Part shown: piece after piece, positions 31,001-43,144 of the stretch
How positions within the stretch are numbered: position 1 is the stretch's first letter
Layout: each line of letters starts with the position of its first letter
Assembly (NCBI GenBank): GCA_002049455.2
Contig: KV918770.1
Location: forward strand, 434,001-498,000
Direction of reading: 5' to 3'
Origin: Porphyra umbilicalis
Lineage: Eukaryota > Rhodophyta > Bangiophyceae > Bangiales > Bangiaceae
DNA length: 64,000 nt
Made by a program: the position numbers and the translations under genes
Notes under the pieces: generated by a model
What the model saw: the letters and a program-made list of their open reading frames with translations, nothing else
What the model was told of the DNA's origin: nothing
Databases searched by the model: none

Positions 31001-34000
31001 CTCAACTTCTTGCACTTCACCGCACCTGCTCTTCTCGCGCACGTCCACACTTCTTCCGTTTCGACCTTCCGCCCCCCGCTCACCGCTGCACCCTTTTCCA
31101 CCGACGTCGCTGCCCTCCTTTGCGTTTACCTCAGTCAAGAGCCACAGCCATCGCCGCTCTCCCCCGTCGTAGAACGTGTGCCTTCACAAAACCGTCCTCT
31201 CGTCTACCGTTGCCGTCCCAGACGCAGGAAGGCGCACGCGTGAGCACGGTGACCAGAGTGCGTGAGTGTCAACCAGGGAAGAATGACGGTCACGGAGGAG
31301 TCGGCTGAGGCAAGGACGGTTCTTTGAGGTGTGCCGGTTGCTCTTGTAGAGTGCATCCCTCTCCTGTATTGTAGCTTCCACTTCAGACTTGCACCCCTCT
31401 ACTTGCCCTCGGCAGGGCCGTAGGAGAGGCACTGTGAGGTGCTTCATGTTTGAAAAATCAAACAGCAAACGTCGGAACCAGTACTTACTATAACTTATCT
31501 GCCGTCAATGGCAGGACGCTCTCATGAAGCTTCAGGAACGCCTTCTTATTGGGACTTGGAGATGCACTGGCACTCAAAGCTTGAATTGTTTCAGAGACTT
31601 GGTGACCTTCTCGCTAGAGGGACTCTGATTGGCCATACTTGTCGCTGCTCAGATCTGGGACTGAGATGGAAATCGGCTTCGAGCCGAGCCGGCTGTATTC
31701 AAGGCTCTTACAGAGGCCTGGATAGACACCTATTTGACAAACAGCTGTGCGCAGACTGTGATTTTTCCGGACGAGAACCCGAGAACGTCCGGCGTTTGTC
31801 CGCGGGACGAACACTCAAACGAAGGCCGAACGACTCTGTGTCATTCGGGTTCTCCCGGGGCCGTTCGGGTTATGCCTGACGGCACCAGGTTTCTGACGAA
31901 CAGGCAACTGGCCGAGACCCACTGATTATATGCCGCGACGTCCCCCACTCCGCCTCTCACAGAAAAGCGCCACTCTCATCTCCCCCCCTGTAGAAAAGCG
32001 CCACTCTCATCTCCCCCCCTGTAGCACCCCGGACTGGACAGACAAGACCAGTCGAGCACAAGAAGTAAACAAAGATAAGAAAGAAGGCACCAGCAACGAG
32101 AAACAACAGAGCACAATAAAAACGGTCAGAACAAGACCCGTTGAATTCAAGTCATCATGGCACGACCAAGTGTCACATATGACGGACTGCATGACACTCG
32201 CATGTCCACTGCAAGCCACCTGAGCAACCCAAGATGCTCCAAGCAACCGCTCCCCCTGTATTTCAGACAGGGACGGCACCTCCTGCCCACATTCTGCACC
32301 TCGACGAGTATTGTTAACAACTCAGGCTATCTCTTTCGGCTATTCCATTCTAGAACCAAGTCTGCGTCCTTAGTCAGCCACATGTACGTCGGCGGTTGGC
32401 TGCTTTGCTGTCGTCAGCCGAGGTACCTGCAGGATCCCTGACAACACGTCCATTCCGGGCCCGATCAAGACGATATATTTTCGACCAGGACTTGATTAAC
32501 TGCAGCGGCAGTTGACAACTGTGGTGAGCAGCCCCATCAACTATTTTGAAGGCGCAGAGAACGCTCGTCGGCAGACGGACAAAGAAACAGGTCAAAATAT
32601 GCAGCGCTTGATGACGACCACGCCTAGAAGGGCGTCGCTGTGAGACCATTGCCATGTACGACACCTCCTGCAGACGTTCCGGAACAGCGACAATCTCTGC
32701 CCAGAAGGAACTGGCAGTCAATCTTGCAGAAGTGGCGCACACGTGTCGGCCACGTGCTACTTTTTGCTGTGAAACGGGCCATTGATCCATTACATGGGCC
32801 GATCAGAGGCTCCCGTGAGATAGCCTCGGCTATCCTGAAAGCTATTCCGACTCGAAAAAGAAAAGCGAGAGCCGCACAGCTATTCTTGGTCAGCGGAAGC
32901 CAGAATCAGGTACGAAGTCCGATTTCCATGGCCCGAACAACAAAGGAGCTTCTTCGTCACAAAAAGGGGTGTTACATCGGACTTCATGAGCTTAATGCGA
33001 CACGTTGTGCAACGTTGCGGGAAGATAGCCATGGCATTCCAATGCTCCAAACGGAGTTAACAGTCAGACACAGGTGGGCGAATTATCACCGTCGCGCACC
33101 CCAGTCGTATGGAGCATCGCAATCAAGGCGCTGTTCGCATAAAGAGCACCCGCTCATTCGTTTTTCTTTAGGATACGCAACTGACGTGCAATCCATCCCT
33201 GTGTGTCTCGCTGCATACAGATTGACACTTCACGTAGACAAAAGTACACCTGGGACATCCTCTGGTCTGGGCTTCGTCAATTGTTTCTTGTTACACAAAT
33301 CTCGTTTAGGCCCGTTGGCGGAATGACCAGGACACAATGAGGAGCGTTATGAAGTCCGTTGATGTGCTGACAAGTGCGACTGTGTGCTCTCAAAGGCTGC
33401 CATGTTCAATAGGACAGCAGAGGCGATTCCGATAAGAAATACGCGAAAGGGTACCCTGCTCCCCCCACCCGTTGCACCAATGCATCTGTCTGTTCTCGTT
33501 CAAGCAGCCCACGCGAGAGTTGGCGGCTACTGTGCGCGGCGGGCTGACGGCAAGGGCAGCTTTGCGTTGCTTGTCTGAAGGTTACAGCAAGAGAGCCCCG
33601 CGGTGGTTGCGGCGGGCAAGTAGACGGCTAGGTCCTACCTGTGGTGGTGCTAGTACGTCGTGCACGGCTAAAGCAGCCCGGTGGTGGTGGCGGTGGGCAG
33701 GTTGATGGCCGGGGCAGCCCCGCGGTAGTGCTGACGAAAGTGACAACGATAGTTAGGTAGGACTTTTGGGCGTTGAGTCAACGAGTCCCAACTCCAATAT
33801 CTCGCCGCTTTCTAACGATGCTAAGTGGGGCGGACTGTCACGGCGACGTTGGCGGTGGTGGCAGAGGCGACGGGGGTGGTCGGACACACGAGGGGGGCGA
33901 AGGGCAGGGGACAAGCGTCAAGGGCGGAAGCGGGACGGCGGCAGGGGTACTGTGGCAGCGAGGAAGGTGTTCAGTGTCGAGGGCGGCCGCGGAGGAGGCG

Positions 34001-34847
34001 GCGAAGCGAAGGGCAGGCGCAGCAGCGGGAAAGCAGCGCTCAGTTGACGGACCCGCTGAGTGATGCGGATCGTGTCACATACCTCGGGGGTGAGGCGCGT
34101 CCGTGAGCCGCTGTTCCGCACGGTATGCCTTGTTCTTGGGCACTTCTCGAAGAATTTGTAAAATAGGCAATTCCAGGACCGCAAGAATTCTGCATCGCTG
34201 TTCACTGAAGGTCAGATGTCCATCAGGTTCATGGGAACATTAAATGACAATTTGCTCGCGCGGGGAAGCTCATTTCAAAAACCGGCACTTGCGCAGCACC
34301 TAGATGCCCAGTACGCAATTTCGCACGCAGTACTCACTCGGGCTGAGGGGACCTTTCGCCAGCTGAGAAAACTGTCGGCTGTAAGGCTCTTGCGAGAGGT
34401 CATGATTGCATTCTTCTCATTGGGGAATCGGGTGGTGATCGTATCTATCTGATTGAGTGTTCTGGAACAAATTTCGGTCACTTCGACCAAGCCTTCTACA
34501 TGGCGTCGGAAAGAAGTACGAGCCTCGGCATGGTTGAGATAGAGCAGGGGGCAGGACGAGGGCAAAGAATAGGACTGAGTGGTGGCGATCGCGACGGGGA
34601 GAGCGGAGCGAGGGGCGCCGAGGCCGGGCTTTGGCGGTTGCCGCAGGAGGAGCTGAGCCAGGGGGCGCCGCGTCCCCACCGCGCATGCGACCAAGGGTGT
34701 TCAGACAAGAATATGCCTCCGACAACGAGGAAGAGCCGAGTCGGTTGTGATCGATGCCCCCTCCCGCACTGCTCCGCTGTGGTTAGTTACAATTAGTGAG
34801 CCAGGATGCGCTTTTTTCGTTTGTTTGACGAAATGTGAGACTGTGTG
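31001..34847. other. No gene recognised over ~3.8 kb
   Basis: The longest frame (32640-33326 plus, 228 codons) is basic and has no domain I know. A 31-bp unit (GAAAAGCGCCACTCTCATCT and 11 more) is tandemly doubled at about 31962-32023. A 17-bp word (CCTGGGACATCCTCTG plus flanks, 33249 onward) recurs at about 60100. 33.6-34.1 kb is GC-rich and low-complexity. Nothing else supported. Confidence 0.4.
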
Positions 34848-35213
34848 TCAAGCAGCACACGATGACCCGCCCATCCCCACCACGGTCTTGAAGTAGGTCC
34901 AACTCCCCCCGCAGGCGCTCTTGGAGGGGTCGCACACCAGCAGGTAGATGGTTGCCACTGCAAACGTGCTCGATTGCCCCGAATTTCTCAACGTGAACGT
35001 CTCCCCCGCCATCATCGGCCGCATCCTGAAGTAGTAGCCGTCAAAGTCGAAGGTCACGCCGCCGAGTATCCACTGCGACACGAACAAAACGGAGGTGCTC
35101 ATCACGAATTGAGCGAACTCGATGACGTGCAGCCAACAATACGCGACAAGGAAAACGCTCAAGTCAAAAACAAAGCCAGAGATGGTTAACATACGAACTG
35201 CAGGAAACAGCAA
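34848..35213 (-). CDS. Hypothetical protein fragment, possible relative of the 46-49 kb family
   Basis: A 121-codon minus-strand frame with a hydrophobic N-terminal half (about residues 8-50), which could be a signal or membrane segment, then SQWILGG....MRPMMAGETFTLRNSG...YLLVCD and a Cys-containing tail. The AGE.FT..SG...+.V......CD pattern resembles SQWAYGTRFNGGVLL.PGLAAGESFTFHPSG...FSVFPCD at 46.2-46.7 kb. I do not recognise the family. An upstream frame (35186-35467 minus) might be an earlier exon; no splice site was proved. It may be a gene or a remnant. Confidence 0.4.
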   Translation of the reverse strand: MLFPAVRMLTISGFVFDLSVFLVAYCWLHVIEFAQFVMSTSVLFVSQWILGGVTFDFDGYYFRMRPMMAGETFTLRNSGQSSTFAVATIYLLVCDPSKSACGGSWTYFKTVVGMGGSSCAA

Positions 35214-35414
35214 CTTGGACAGCCCTTAATATCACCAATAGTTGCGTGGGACGGTCCCTTTCCCCTGCTCAGCACACCTGCTCCCCCACGTCGCTCACAT
35301 ATCTTGTTCTTGCCGCGGTTGTGGTACACTTTGAACCAGCTCGACGTGAGCGACGAGATGGTTGTACTCTGGTACTTGAGAGCGCCCATTATCAGCTTCA
35401 TCCACAGGAAGCAG

Positions 35415-35530
35415 GCAGCCCGACGGGAGCAGAATCGGAATAGAACCGGGATTGCCGTGGCAGGCACAGGCCAGCCTTAAAGTGTCAGAACCGGAATAAA
35501 TCCGGGATCGGCGGCCTTTGATTGGCTCAC
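35415..35530. repeat. Short dispersed repeat, copy 2 (partner at 29845)
   Basis: See the shared words listed for 29845-29950. It is followed about 100 bp later by a T23-rich run (35635-35660), which could be the tail of an unrelated retro-insertion on the minus strand. Confidence 0.45.
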
Positions 35531-36600
35531 AATCGCTAGGAGAAGCATGATCCATGGAAAGGATCGCCGTACTTACAGCAGCTCCATACATACGCGCAGG
35601 TTCCAGACGATTGATATTGCTTTGTCTGGTGCTTTTTCTTTTTTTTTTTTTTTTTTTCTTCATACGACTCAGTCCAGCTGGTTCAATCTATCTAGCTGCT
35701 TCTGCTTCAGCTGTTGTTCCGCCGTCCCCTGCTCGGGGGGCGCGTCTCCGTCGGCCCCCAAGGTGCCGCTGCCGTCCCCCGTCGCGGTACCTCGGGGTCC
35801 CGGCGTCAGCACTGGCAGCGACGGGCCCCCGTGGCCGACGCAGCCGGCGGTTCAGCAGTGCCCGAGACAAGATCGCGCACGCCCCCCAGCTAAACTCGCA
35901 AACGGCAAGGCGGGACTCGCGCTCTTCTAGGTAGACCACCGCGCTCCGCAGCCTGTTGCCGTCTTGTTGACAAAGCGGTTAAGTACAGCTTAGGATCTCG
36001 TTAATAGCAAAAGCAAGGCACTTTCGCAAGCGATTATTGTCCTCCTGCGTCATCCCGAGTAAACCCTCCTTGAAGATACTGACGTTTGCAATCTTCGCAA
36101 CCGGCGGTGGGACGGGATGGTCCCCGCCGAGGTAGAACCCGCACAGCCCGTTCGTGCGGCGGCGCGCCTCCGGTACGCCGACCCATGGAGCGACAGGCGG
36201 GGCGGGAGGGGGGCGGCTGTCGCCAAGTGGAGGGGGGGGGGGTAAAGGACAAGAAGACGGAGGCGACGAAAGGCAAACGTTGGGGGGGGGGGGGGGGGGG
36301 GGGCGGTGGCAAGTCGGCCGGCATCCGGCGTGGCGCCGAGGCAGCGGCCAAGGGCGGGAAAGCATGGGGGGGGGGGGCGAATGGGGCCGTGGAAGACCGG
36401 CTTGCGTCGAGTCGAACGCCGAGGCAGCCACCGAGGGGAGGATAGCCCGTCGGGGCGGGGGGGGCGGCTCCCCGGCACCCGCCGAGGGAGTGATCTACTC
36501 CTGCCTGCCATTGCACGCGTGTTTGCCTTCTTTCAGGCTCCATTTCCCCGCATGGAGGAGCACCGGTCCAGTCAGCCGTCCCGGCCGGTGCCATTTCATC
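35531..36600. other. No gene recognised; poly-T and long poly-G tracts
   Basis: A near-pure T tract at about 35635-35660 and G runs at 36230-36241, 36282-36302 and 36366-36377 dominate. Long open frames on the minus strand (35979-36594) are Pro-rich translations of the complementary C runs. The plus-strand G runs can form quadruplex-type structure in principle. No domain or repeat boundary found. Confidence 0.45.
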
Positions 36601-36622
36601 CCCAACATCCCCGGACGCGCCT

Positions 36623-38156
36623 GTGTTTGCAAGCTGTGGCGCTTGCGGGTACCGTAAGAAACACGCGTCGGGAAGCGTACACTACTTCAAAGACTGCATC
36701 ATCGTCAAGAACCGCATCCAGTGCCCGTCGGCATTGGAACCAACAGACGCGTACTACTCCCCGGTACCTTGCACCAAGGATGGCTGTGACTGCCTCAAAT
36801 TGTACGTTGTCCCGGCTGCTGAGTGGGTATCGGACGGTATTTTCTCGTATCTGTCATCCCATTTCGGCTCCCCGTGGGCCAACATGGTCACCTGCTGCTC
36901 CTCCGATGGCTCTTCAGTGCGGTACCCCATCTCACGCCCTGTATATCTATCATCGCCACGCTGTTCAGATCATTGCTTTGTACCGTGCGTTTAACTTCCT
37001 GTGATGCCCTGACTCCTCTCGGCCATCTCTGGGTTTGAATCGCGCACCACAGATGCACGAAGTGCTACAAGAAGAACCCCAGCCCATTACTATCGCGTTG
37101 AGCCCGCGGCTGTTCAAAAAGAACATCACAAAGGGCGGCATTTCCTTCACAAAGAAGCCCAGTACCAAATTTTCGCATCTCTCCTACGCGTGCCCACAAT
37201 CGCGCCAGCCGTGGATCCTGGAGAGCGCCGCGCAGCGCAGCCGTGCCACGTGTGAGGCAGAAGACGAGAAGCTGGAGATGGAGCAGCGCCGACGCAATGG
37301 GCTTGTGGCTAACCTTGCGAGCGCGTCCAGATCACGGACGGACGTTATCGAGACGCTCGTCGGGCTGGGGTCGCCAGCCTCCACTGTGTCTGCTGCTAAC
37401 GTTGCGGCAAGCAAAGAGCAGGCACGCTGTGATGACGCTGGCCTGGACGCCGTAACCAGCGCCTGGGCCGGCGCTGTCACCAACGTGACGGGCGCACCAA
37501 GTGGGGTGGCATCGAATGATGCCGCTGGCATGGCGCTAGCCGTTCTGAGCGGCCGACGCGTCGACGCTGAAAAACGGTCGGCCAAGCGGCTCCGGAATGC
37601 AGCTGTTGGGCTTGAGGCCCCCCAGGGTTCCCGTCGCCTGTACGTTGTCTTTCTGTTTAGGTCCATTATGCCGCACATTGTGTTCACATCTTTCTCGCTG
37701 TTTCCCATTCTGCCTTCATTGCGTTACTTGCTACTGACTCGCTCCATTCTTTTGCACCAGTGTTCTTTTTTTCTACGTCTGCTTCCGTTGGCTTGTGAGT
37801 GCAGGTCGCAGCGAATTTCTGACGTCGCCCCGGTCGTCCTTTTGGACGATGCCGGCACCCCTGGTGTTACTGGGCCTTTTGGTCCTCCTCGATTGGCCCC
37901 GTCTCATGTCGCGGGCTCGTTGACCGAGTGGGTATTTGCAGAAGAGACTGGCTCTGAGAGGGCCGAGTTTATGTCTCTTGTTGAGGCAGCTGCAACTGAG
38001 TTCGGCATCCGCGGTTCCACGCTGGGGGGGTCAGCAGACGTCGAGGAGCTCGTGACTCATCTTCTTTCTCACTTTGCAGCCACCAACAAGGCGCTTGGCT
38101 GCCACAAAGCGAGCTGCCGGGACTGGATTGCATCTCTGCGCCCTGAGCAGCGCTGA
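36623..38156 (+). CDS. Possible spliced gene of unknown function
   Basis: The first coding block (36623 to about 36920) is Cys-rich (SCGACGYRKKH, VPCTKDGCDCLKLYV, MVTCCSSDG). A GT at 36921 and a CACCACAG ending at 37051 could splice it to a KCYKKNPS-like continuation, but that frame soon stops. The second block (37035-37639) is Ala/Arg-rich and partly helical. A better intron lies at 37640-37804 (165 nt, GTACGT...pyrimidine-rich...TGCAG) and keeps the frame to a C-terminal block ending at 38156. No known domain. Gene or decayed element ORF are both possible; the exon structure is inferred from splice-like signals alone. Confidence 0.4.
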
Positions 38157-39650
38157 TGCCCAAGTCGCCGCCCGCAACCCGGCCTGCATCTCTTTCCCGC
38201 ATCGTTTTGATTCGGGTGCATTCATCTTCTTGTTGTGTACGTTTCATTGGACAGATGTGCTGGGGGTGACTAGAGGAGCCATACAGGAGATGGATGGGTA
38301 TACACCTTTATTGTCAGCCTAGAGCGTCCTTTTTGCATCTATACCCTTCCCCTCGGACGATAGAACATCAGGCGATACGCGCACCCAGTTGTCATTGGCG
38401 CTGGACTTTCCACGTTCCTCTGTGGCATGATTAGCAACGAGAGGGTATGTGCTGCAAGCCTAGGCGTCCATGAGTCATCTTGCCATCAGAGACCAGTGAG
38501 TTGCCTCGCATTCGCAACGACGCGATGAGAGGGCGAAAACCGATTCCAGCAAGCTGCTATTGTTTGCATTCAAGCGGCGATGAGACAGATGCTCTGTACC
38601 AGTGGTGGCAGCCAAAGTAAGGCGCCAAGAGAGAGAGGGAAACACAGGTTGCAAACGCTGGGAACAGCCGAGCCCAAAGGTAAACACGGATGGTTGGCCG
38701 AGGCACAGGCCAGCAGTACATCAGAAACAGTCTACGATGCGAGCAAGCAGTTTTCCACCGCACAGATGGGAATCGAAACGAAGTGGAGTGCTCAGCGAGG
38801 AGCGAGATGGATATGGCACGGCGAGCAGAAGGAGCAAATGCCGGACGTCTTGTCTGGCTGAGATGGTCAGTGAATCTGACGCTGAATGGTGTACTAAGCC
38901 AGGGCCGGCGCGTGAGTTGGGAGCGGTCAGCGTGCGCTAAGGTGAGTAAGACCAGATGTGGCGGTCAGAGCAAGGGCGGCCCCAAGCGAGAGATACAAAC
39001 AAAAAGGGGAGAGGCGACAGATGCAACGGTCTGTGGGAATGGTGACTGTGTAGACACAAGACGGAGCCAGTCGAAGAGTGAATGCAATGCGTCGGAGAAT
39101 ATTTTGGCATAGCTCCCGCTGCACCCCCCTCGAGAAAGAGAGCAAGGCGACAATCATACCCAGCCCTTGCTGGTTCGGCCCTCATCGTAGATACGACAAC
39201 CATCAGAAAAGACGCAGAAAACCAAACCGTAGAAGCGCAGCACACGTCCTACATTGGAGTGGGGCGGCGAGTTGAAAGCACGTCAGGCAACAGAACATAG
39301 AGCGGGGATGTGGAAGACGATGGCAGATGGCGCAAAGCGGGGAAAGGCTGAACCACCAGGCATCCACACGATACCGGAAGAGAACCAGGGAGACACCAAG
39401 CAAGCGCATACCGATTCACAAAGCACCCGCAATCGTCCTCGGTACCCAAAGGCCGGGCCCGCACAGGAGGTGGATAACAAGTGCACGACCGAAACCGCGG
39501 GTCCAGTGGCGCGGGGGCCGTGTTGGAGAATGCCACACCGTGTGGCATCGACGGGCCAAGGTCGACTTACGTAACCCCAAAAAAACTCCACACACGAGGC
39601 GCACCTGGAAGCCAACGGTCGACGTGTCGAGGGTCCAAGACAGCAAAAAG
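38157..39650. other. No gene recognised
   Basis: Short frames on both strands (for example 38690-39112 plus, 39283-39798 minus, the latter overlapping the transposase) with no domain. The right half flanks the DDE transposase at 39651 and may include its terminal sequence, but I could not identify inverted ends. Confidence 0.35.
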
Positions 39651-40783
39651 TTACGGCGCCGTGCGCACGACAGGAAGGGGACGGAAGACACCCTCCAACG
39701 GTCCACCTTGCCCGGTCAGTTCGGGCAGTTGTCGCAACGATTGCCGACGCGCCTCGTGATAATGCCCCCGGATTGCGGCAGGAGGCACAGACGCCCATGC
39801 CAACACGGGAAGCATTCGGTCGGGCACATCTGGGTGGCCAAAGGCCAGGTCCCGAACTTTGGCCTTGTAGTCCGCAAAAGTTGGTTCGATCCTCGAGAGA
39901 TGTGGGCAGTAGGGAGGAAGTCGCATCCGCCGGACGCCGTTCATCGCAAGAAGTTGGTCCGCCGCCTGGATAAGCACACCTGCATTATCGTAAAGTAAAA
40001 CACAATCATCAAGTTGGACTTCCCATGGAACACCAGGAACGTACGCGTTCATCGGCATTGTAAGGCTTGTACAAAAAGCCAACCAGTCATCCCCAACTTG
40101 TGCAGGGGGGGTCTCGTGGATGGCCAAATCCAGTCCCCCCGCGTGTACGACACAGCCACAATGGATGAAAACCGCGTTCGCGGGCGGGGGACGGGGGCCA
40201 AGATCTCAACCTTGTCGCCCACTGGACCCCAACCTCGAGGACGCACCATGGCCCCTCCGTCAATGTGCGTCTCGTCCGCGACGACGATGCACCGATCTGG
40301 AACATTGCTGTACCGCCGGCTGTGGAGCTCGGCCGCCTGGGCGCACAGCTCCTGTGCCAGTCGCTCGACTTTTTTGACAGAGAACCCAATAGCATTGAGC
40401 ATTCGGGACAGGGAAGGGATGCTGTGGGGCCAGGACGCGTCAAAATCTGGCAAGGTCATCAAGCGGGAAAAAATCGACTTCATCTCGCGAAGAAAAACCT
40501 CGGGATGTGACCGCACGAGGCTCTCCAAAGCGCGTAAGAAGGGGGCTTGGAAACGCGCCGCATCAACATGCCTGTTCTCCAAAACGGGATCGCTCCACGG
40601 TGACCCGCCGCGCACGAAATTGTTCCACCATCCCATCGCTGCCGCCCTGCTGCACCCGCAGTTCTCGATGATCGAATCCCAACTGAGGCCACGCTGGCGG
40701 TTGCGAATTAACTGCCAGCGCACCGCGAGAGGAAACATGCTTGCACGCAAAGATGGCTCAAGCCGTAGCCCTGTTGTCTTCAC
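39651..40783 (-). pseudogene. Tc1/mariner-IS630 superfamily DDE transposase, one frameshift
   Basis: The minus-strand N-terminal frame (40783 to about 40140) has a helix-turn-helix-like region (WQLIRNRQRGLSWDSIIENC), then the first catalytic Asp in VADETHIDGG and the typical RGWGPVGDKV. The second frame (about 40135-39651) has LLYDNAG with the second Asp, LPPYCPHLSRIEP with the catalytic Glu, and FADYK. Asp and Glu are 33 residues apart, close to the DD34E layout. The two frames meet at a C6 run (40135-40140 on the plus strand), so a single indel in a homopolymer separates this from an intact ~377-codon gene. That could be real or sequence error. It is the least decayed DNA transposase here. 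Terminal inverted repeats were not located. Confidence 0.85.
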
Positions 40784-41059
40784 AGGGGAATTGGGGCATC
40801 TGCTGGGGCATCACCTGTGGCGTTGCCGTGTTTGGGGAAAAATAGTAGCAGGGGTGGGGAAGGTTGTGCCTGGTCCGCCGCGACAACGCACATGACCCGC
40901 GTCGCGTTGCGCGGGAGGGAGTGCGATCGAGCAGAGACCCGAGGGGGCGCCCACAGACGGTCCAGGCCTTGAGACGAACGCGGGCGCGCACGTGCGCACA
41001 GAAAATGATATGCACATCGGATAGCAAAAAAAAAAAACAGCGGCGAACGCAAATCAACC

Positions 41060-42010
41060 TGTTTATTCGATTTTCCCCATTGATGGCATCGCCCATCGGT
41101 GATCCCCCCGGGCCTTGTCACAGACCGAGACCAAAACCGCCATTGATCGCGCATCTGCAAGGGGGGGGGGGGGGTGGGGGACGATCCCGATCAGTGCCCA
41201 GTCCGGAAAATCCGATGTACAACAAAGTGGAACCAAATGAACTTTGGGTGGGGACGGTCGCGGTCATCCGCAGTCGCCCCGAGCCTGGGCGTCGAGTGAG
41301 CCAGAAATCACCTTGGAATGCGCATCTAGGGGGGGGGGGTGGGGGCTGAACCATCCAGTGCACTGCGCACGTGTTCTAGTCTGCAACTGAGGTGTACAAT
41401 ATGAAACTTGGGCGCTTGCCGCATCGCCGACCGGCTGTGGCCCCGAGGCTGGGCGCCGACTGAGCCCAAAATCGCCACGGAATGCGCATCTGGGGGTGTG
41501 GGGGTGGGGGTGAGGGACGATCCGGACCAGTGCCCAGTCCGGAAGTTCCGATGTGCAGCAAGGTGGAGCCAAATGAATTTTGGGTGCTGACAGTCGCGGT
41601 CAACCGCAGTCGCCCCGAGCCTGGGCGTCGAGTGAGCCAGAAATCACCATGGAATGCGCATCTAGGGGGGGGGGGGTGGGGGCTGAACCATCCAGTGCAC
41701 TGCGCACGTGTTTCAGTCTGCAACTGAGGTGTACAATCTCAAATTTGGGCGATGGCCGCATCGCCCACCGGCTGTGGCCCCAAGGCTGGGCGCCGACTGA
41801 GCGCGAAAGCACCATGGATTGCGCATCTGGGGGTGAAAGGGGGCGGGGGCTGAACCATCCAGTGCACTGCGCAGGTGTTCCAATCTCCAACTGAGGGGTG
41901 CAATGTCAATTTTGGGCGACGGCCGCATCGCCCACCCGCTGCGTCCCCGAGGTTGGGCGCCGATCGGGCCGGAAAATGCCATAAAATGCGCATCTGCATG
42001 GGGGGGGCGG
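41060..42010. repeat. Satellite array, ~168-bp monomers in alternating A/B types
   Basis: The landmark GCGCATCT recurs at about 41149, 41320, 41484, 41656, 41821 and 41988, giving spacings of 171, 164, 172, 165 and 167. Monomers come in two types: A (GTGCCCAGTCCGGAA..TCCGATGT) and B (CTGAACCATCCAGTGCACTG). The order is A-B-A-B-B, so A+B forms a ~336-bp higher-order unit. Each junction has a G run of variable length. Both types share a core (CGAG.CTGGGCG.CGA.TGAG), so they diverged from one ancestor. The open frames across the array are by-products. Confidence 0.9.
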
Positions 42011-43140
42011 GAACGAAAAAAGCACGAGCTCGTGAACCCCAGTGATCTGTGGTCCGAGGATGGGCTCCTTTCTTGCCGGCATTGCAGCGTGGCAGACGGC
42101 AAGCTGCAGTTCTGGGGGCTGTCTGCCAGATCGTCACAGGCAGCTTTGGATGGCCGAGAGAATGTGACGGACGCCGCGCGCGGCGCCCGTTTTGGATCGT
42201 CGCAGCGACACCGTGTCCACAATAGGACATGCAAAGCAAATGCGCTGGTCCACAGGCCTGAGCTGCGACGGGGTTGGCTCCACGGCTCGTCGTTGATCAT
42301 TGCGCTTGGGCACTCCCACTGAGCGCAGATGTCCACCTGATGCATGCGTTGGGACAAGGCTCAGTGCAGCTGGTGGAGGGGTTTCCATTGATTTACTTGC
42401 AGGGAGCCAATCACAGGTTCGGAACCTGGCTGGAGGGCAGCAGGAAAGAACAGGATGAACGAGTTTGGGCTACACCAACCTGTGATGGCGTGTAGATACG
42501 GCGCATGCAGAAGTGGGGGCCGGCGGGTTTTTCGCACTTGTGCTCGTGAGTCGGCATTCAGCCGGTCTGTCCTGAGATCTTATCACAAATCGGCCAAGAC
42601 TGGCCTGTTCATTTTGTATTGTTCCCTGTGGCCCAATGGGGTGGCGCGGAACACCGGCCCTGTCCCTTGCAGCAGCCTCAACTCTCTCGGATGTGCGTTC
42701 GAAGACGTCGGAAGCCCTTCAATGACCAACAAGTGCTCTGAAGCGGATCAGTTGCTTCGCACGGAGGGATCCACTTATTCTGGGAAGCACAATACGCAGT
42801 GCGATAGGTAGCTTTCATAAAACCGCGCCGCACGAAAACGAGCAACAGATGATGACACGGTGGGCGATGAAGACAGCTGTTGACGACGGCGGTCGCCGGA
42901 GCAGCAGCCGACAGCGTGACAGCACTAATCCTGGCTCCCAGATGTAAGTACAACAATGAAAGTTTACGAAGTAGATTTTGGGTGCACCGTTTCAAGCAAG
43001 AGTACTACACCACCGTAGCCGTGCGGCCTCTTCCACAGCGCATTTCTGTCCGTTCTATCATCCCCCATCTCAAGGATACTAGCAACAAAGAGCGGGGATA
43101 GGGCGCCTCAGTACCAAAGCCAGTGTAGAGAACCCCCCGG
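42011..43140. other. No gene recognised
   Basis: Between the satellite and the CACTA-type transposase. It probably includes the 3' untranslated or terminal region of that element, but no CACTA-type terminal repeat was found. Frames at 42455-42811 (plus) and 42678-42995 (minus) have no domain. Confidence 0.35.
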
Positions 43141-43144
43141 GCAG

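Noticed and set aside
30050..31243. 397-codon plus-strand open frame
   Set aside because: It is kept open by a 15-bp minisatellite; the translation is LPPHH and RLAPP repeats, and the opposite strand is equally open.
35979..36594. Pro-rich minus-strand open frames
   Set aside because: They translate the complement of long G runs; no domain.
40014..40895. 293-codon plus-strand open frame
   Set aside because: It lies antisense to the DDE transposase, whose motifs explain the coding signal.
3596..41170. CRISPR-like spacing of repeats
   Set aside because: The repeats present are satellite, minisatellite and transposon ends; none shows regular short repeats with unique spacers, and the window is eukaryotic.
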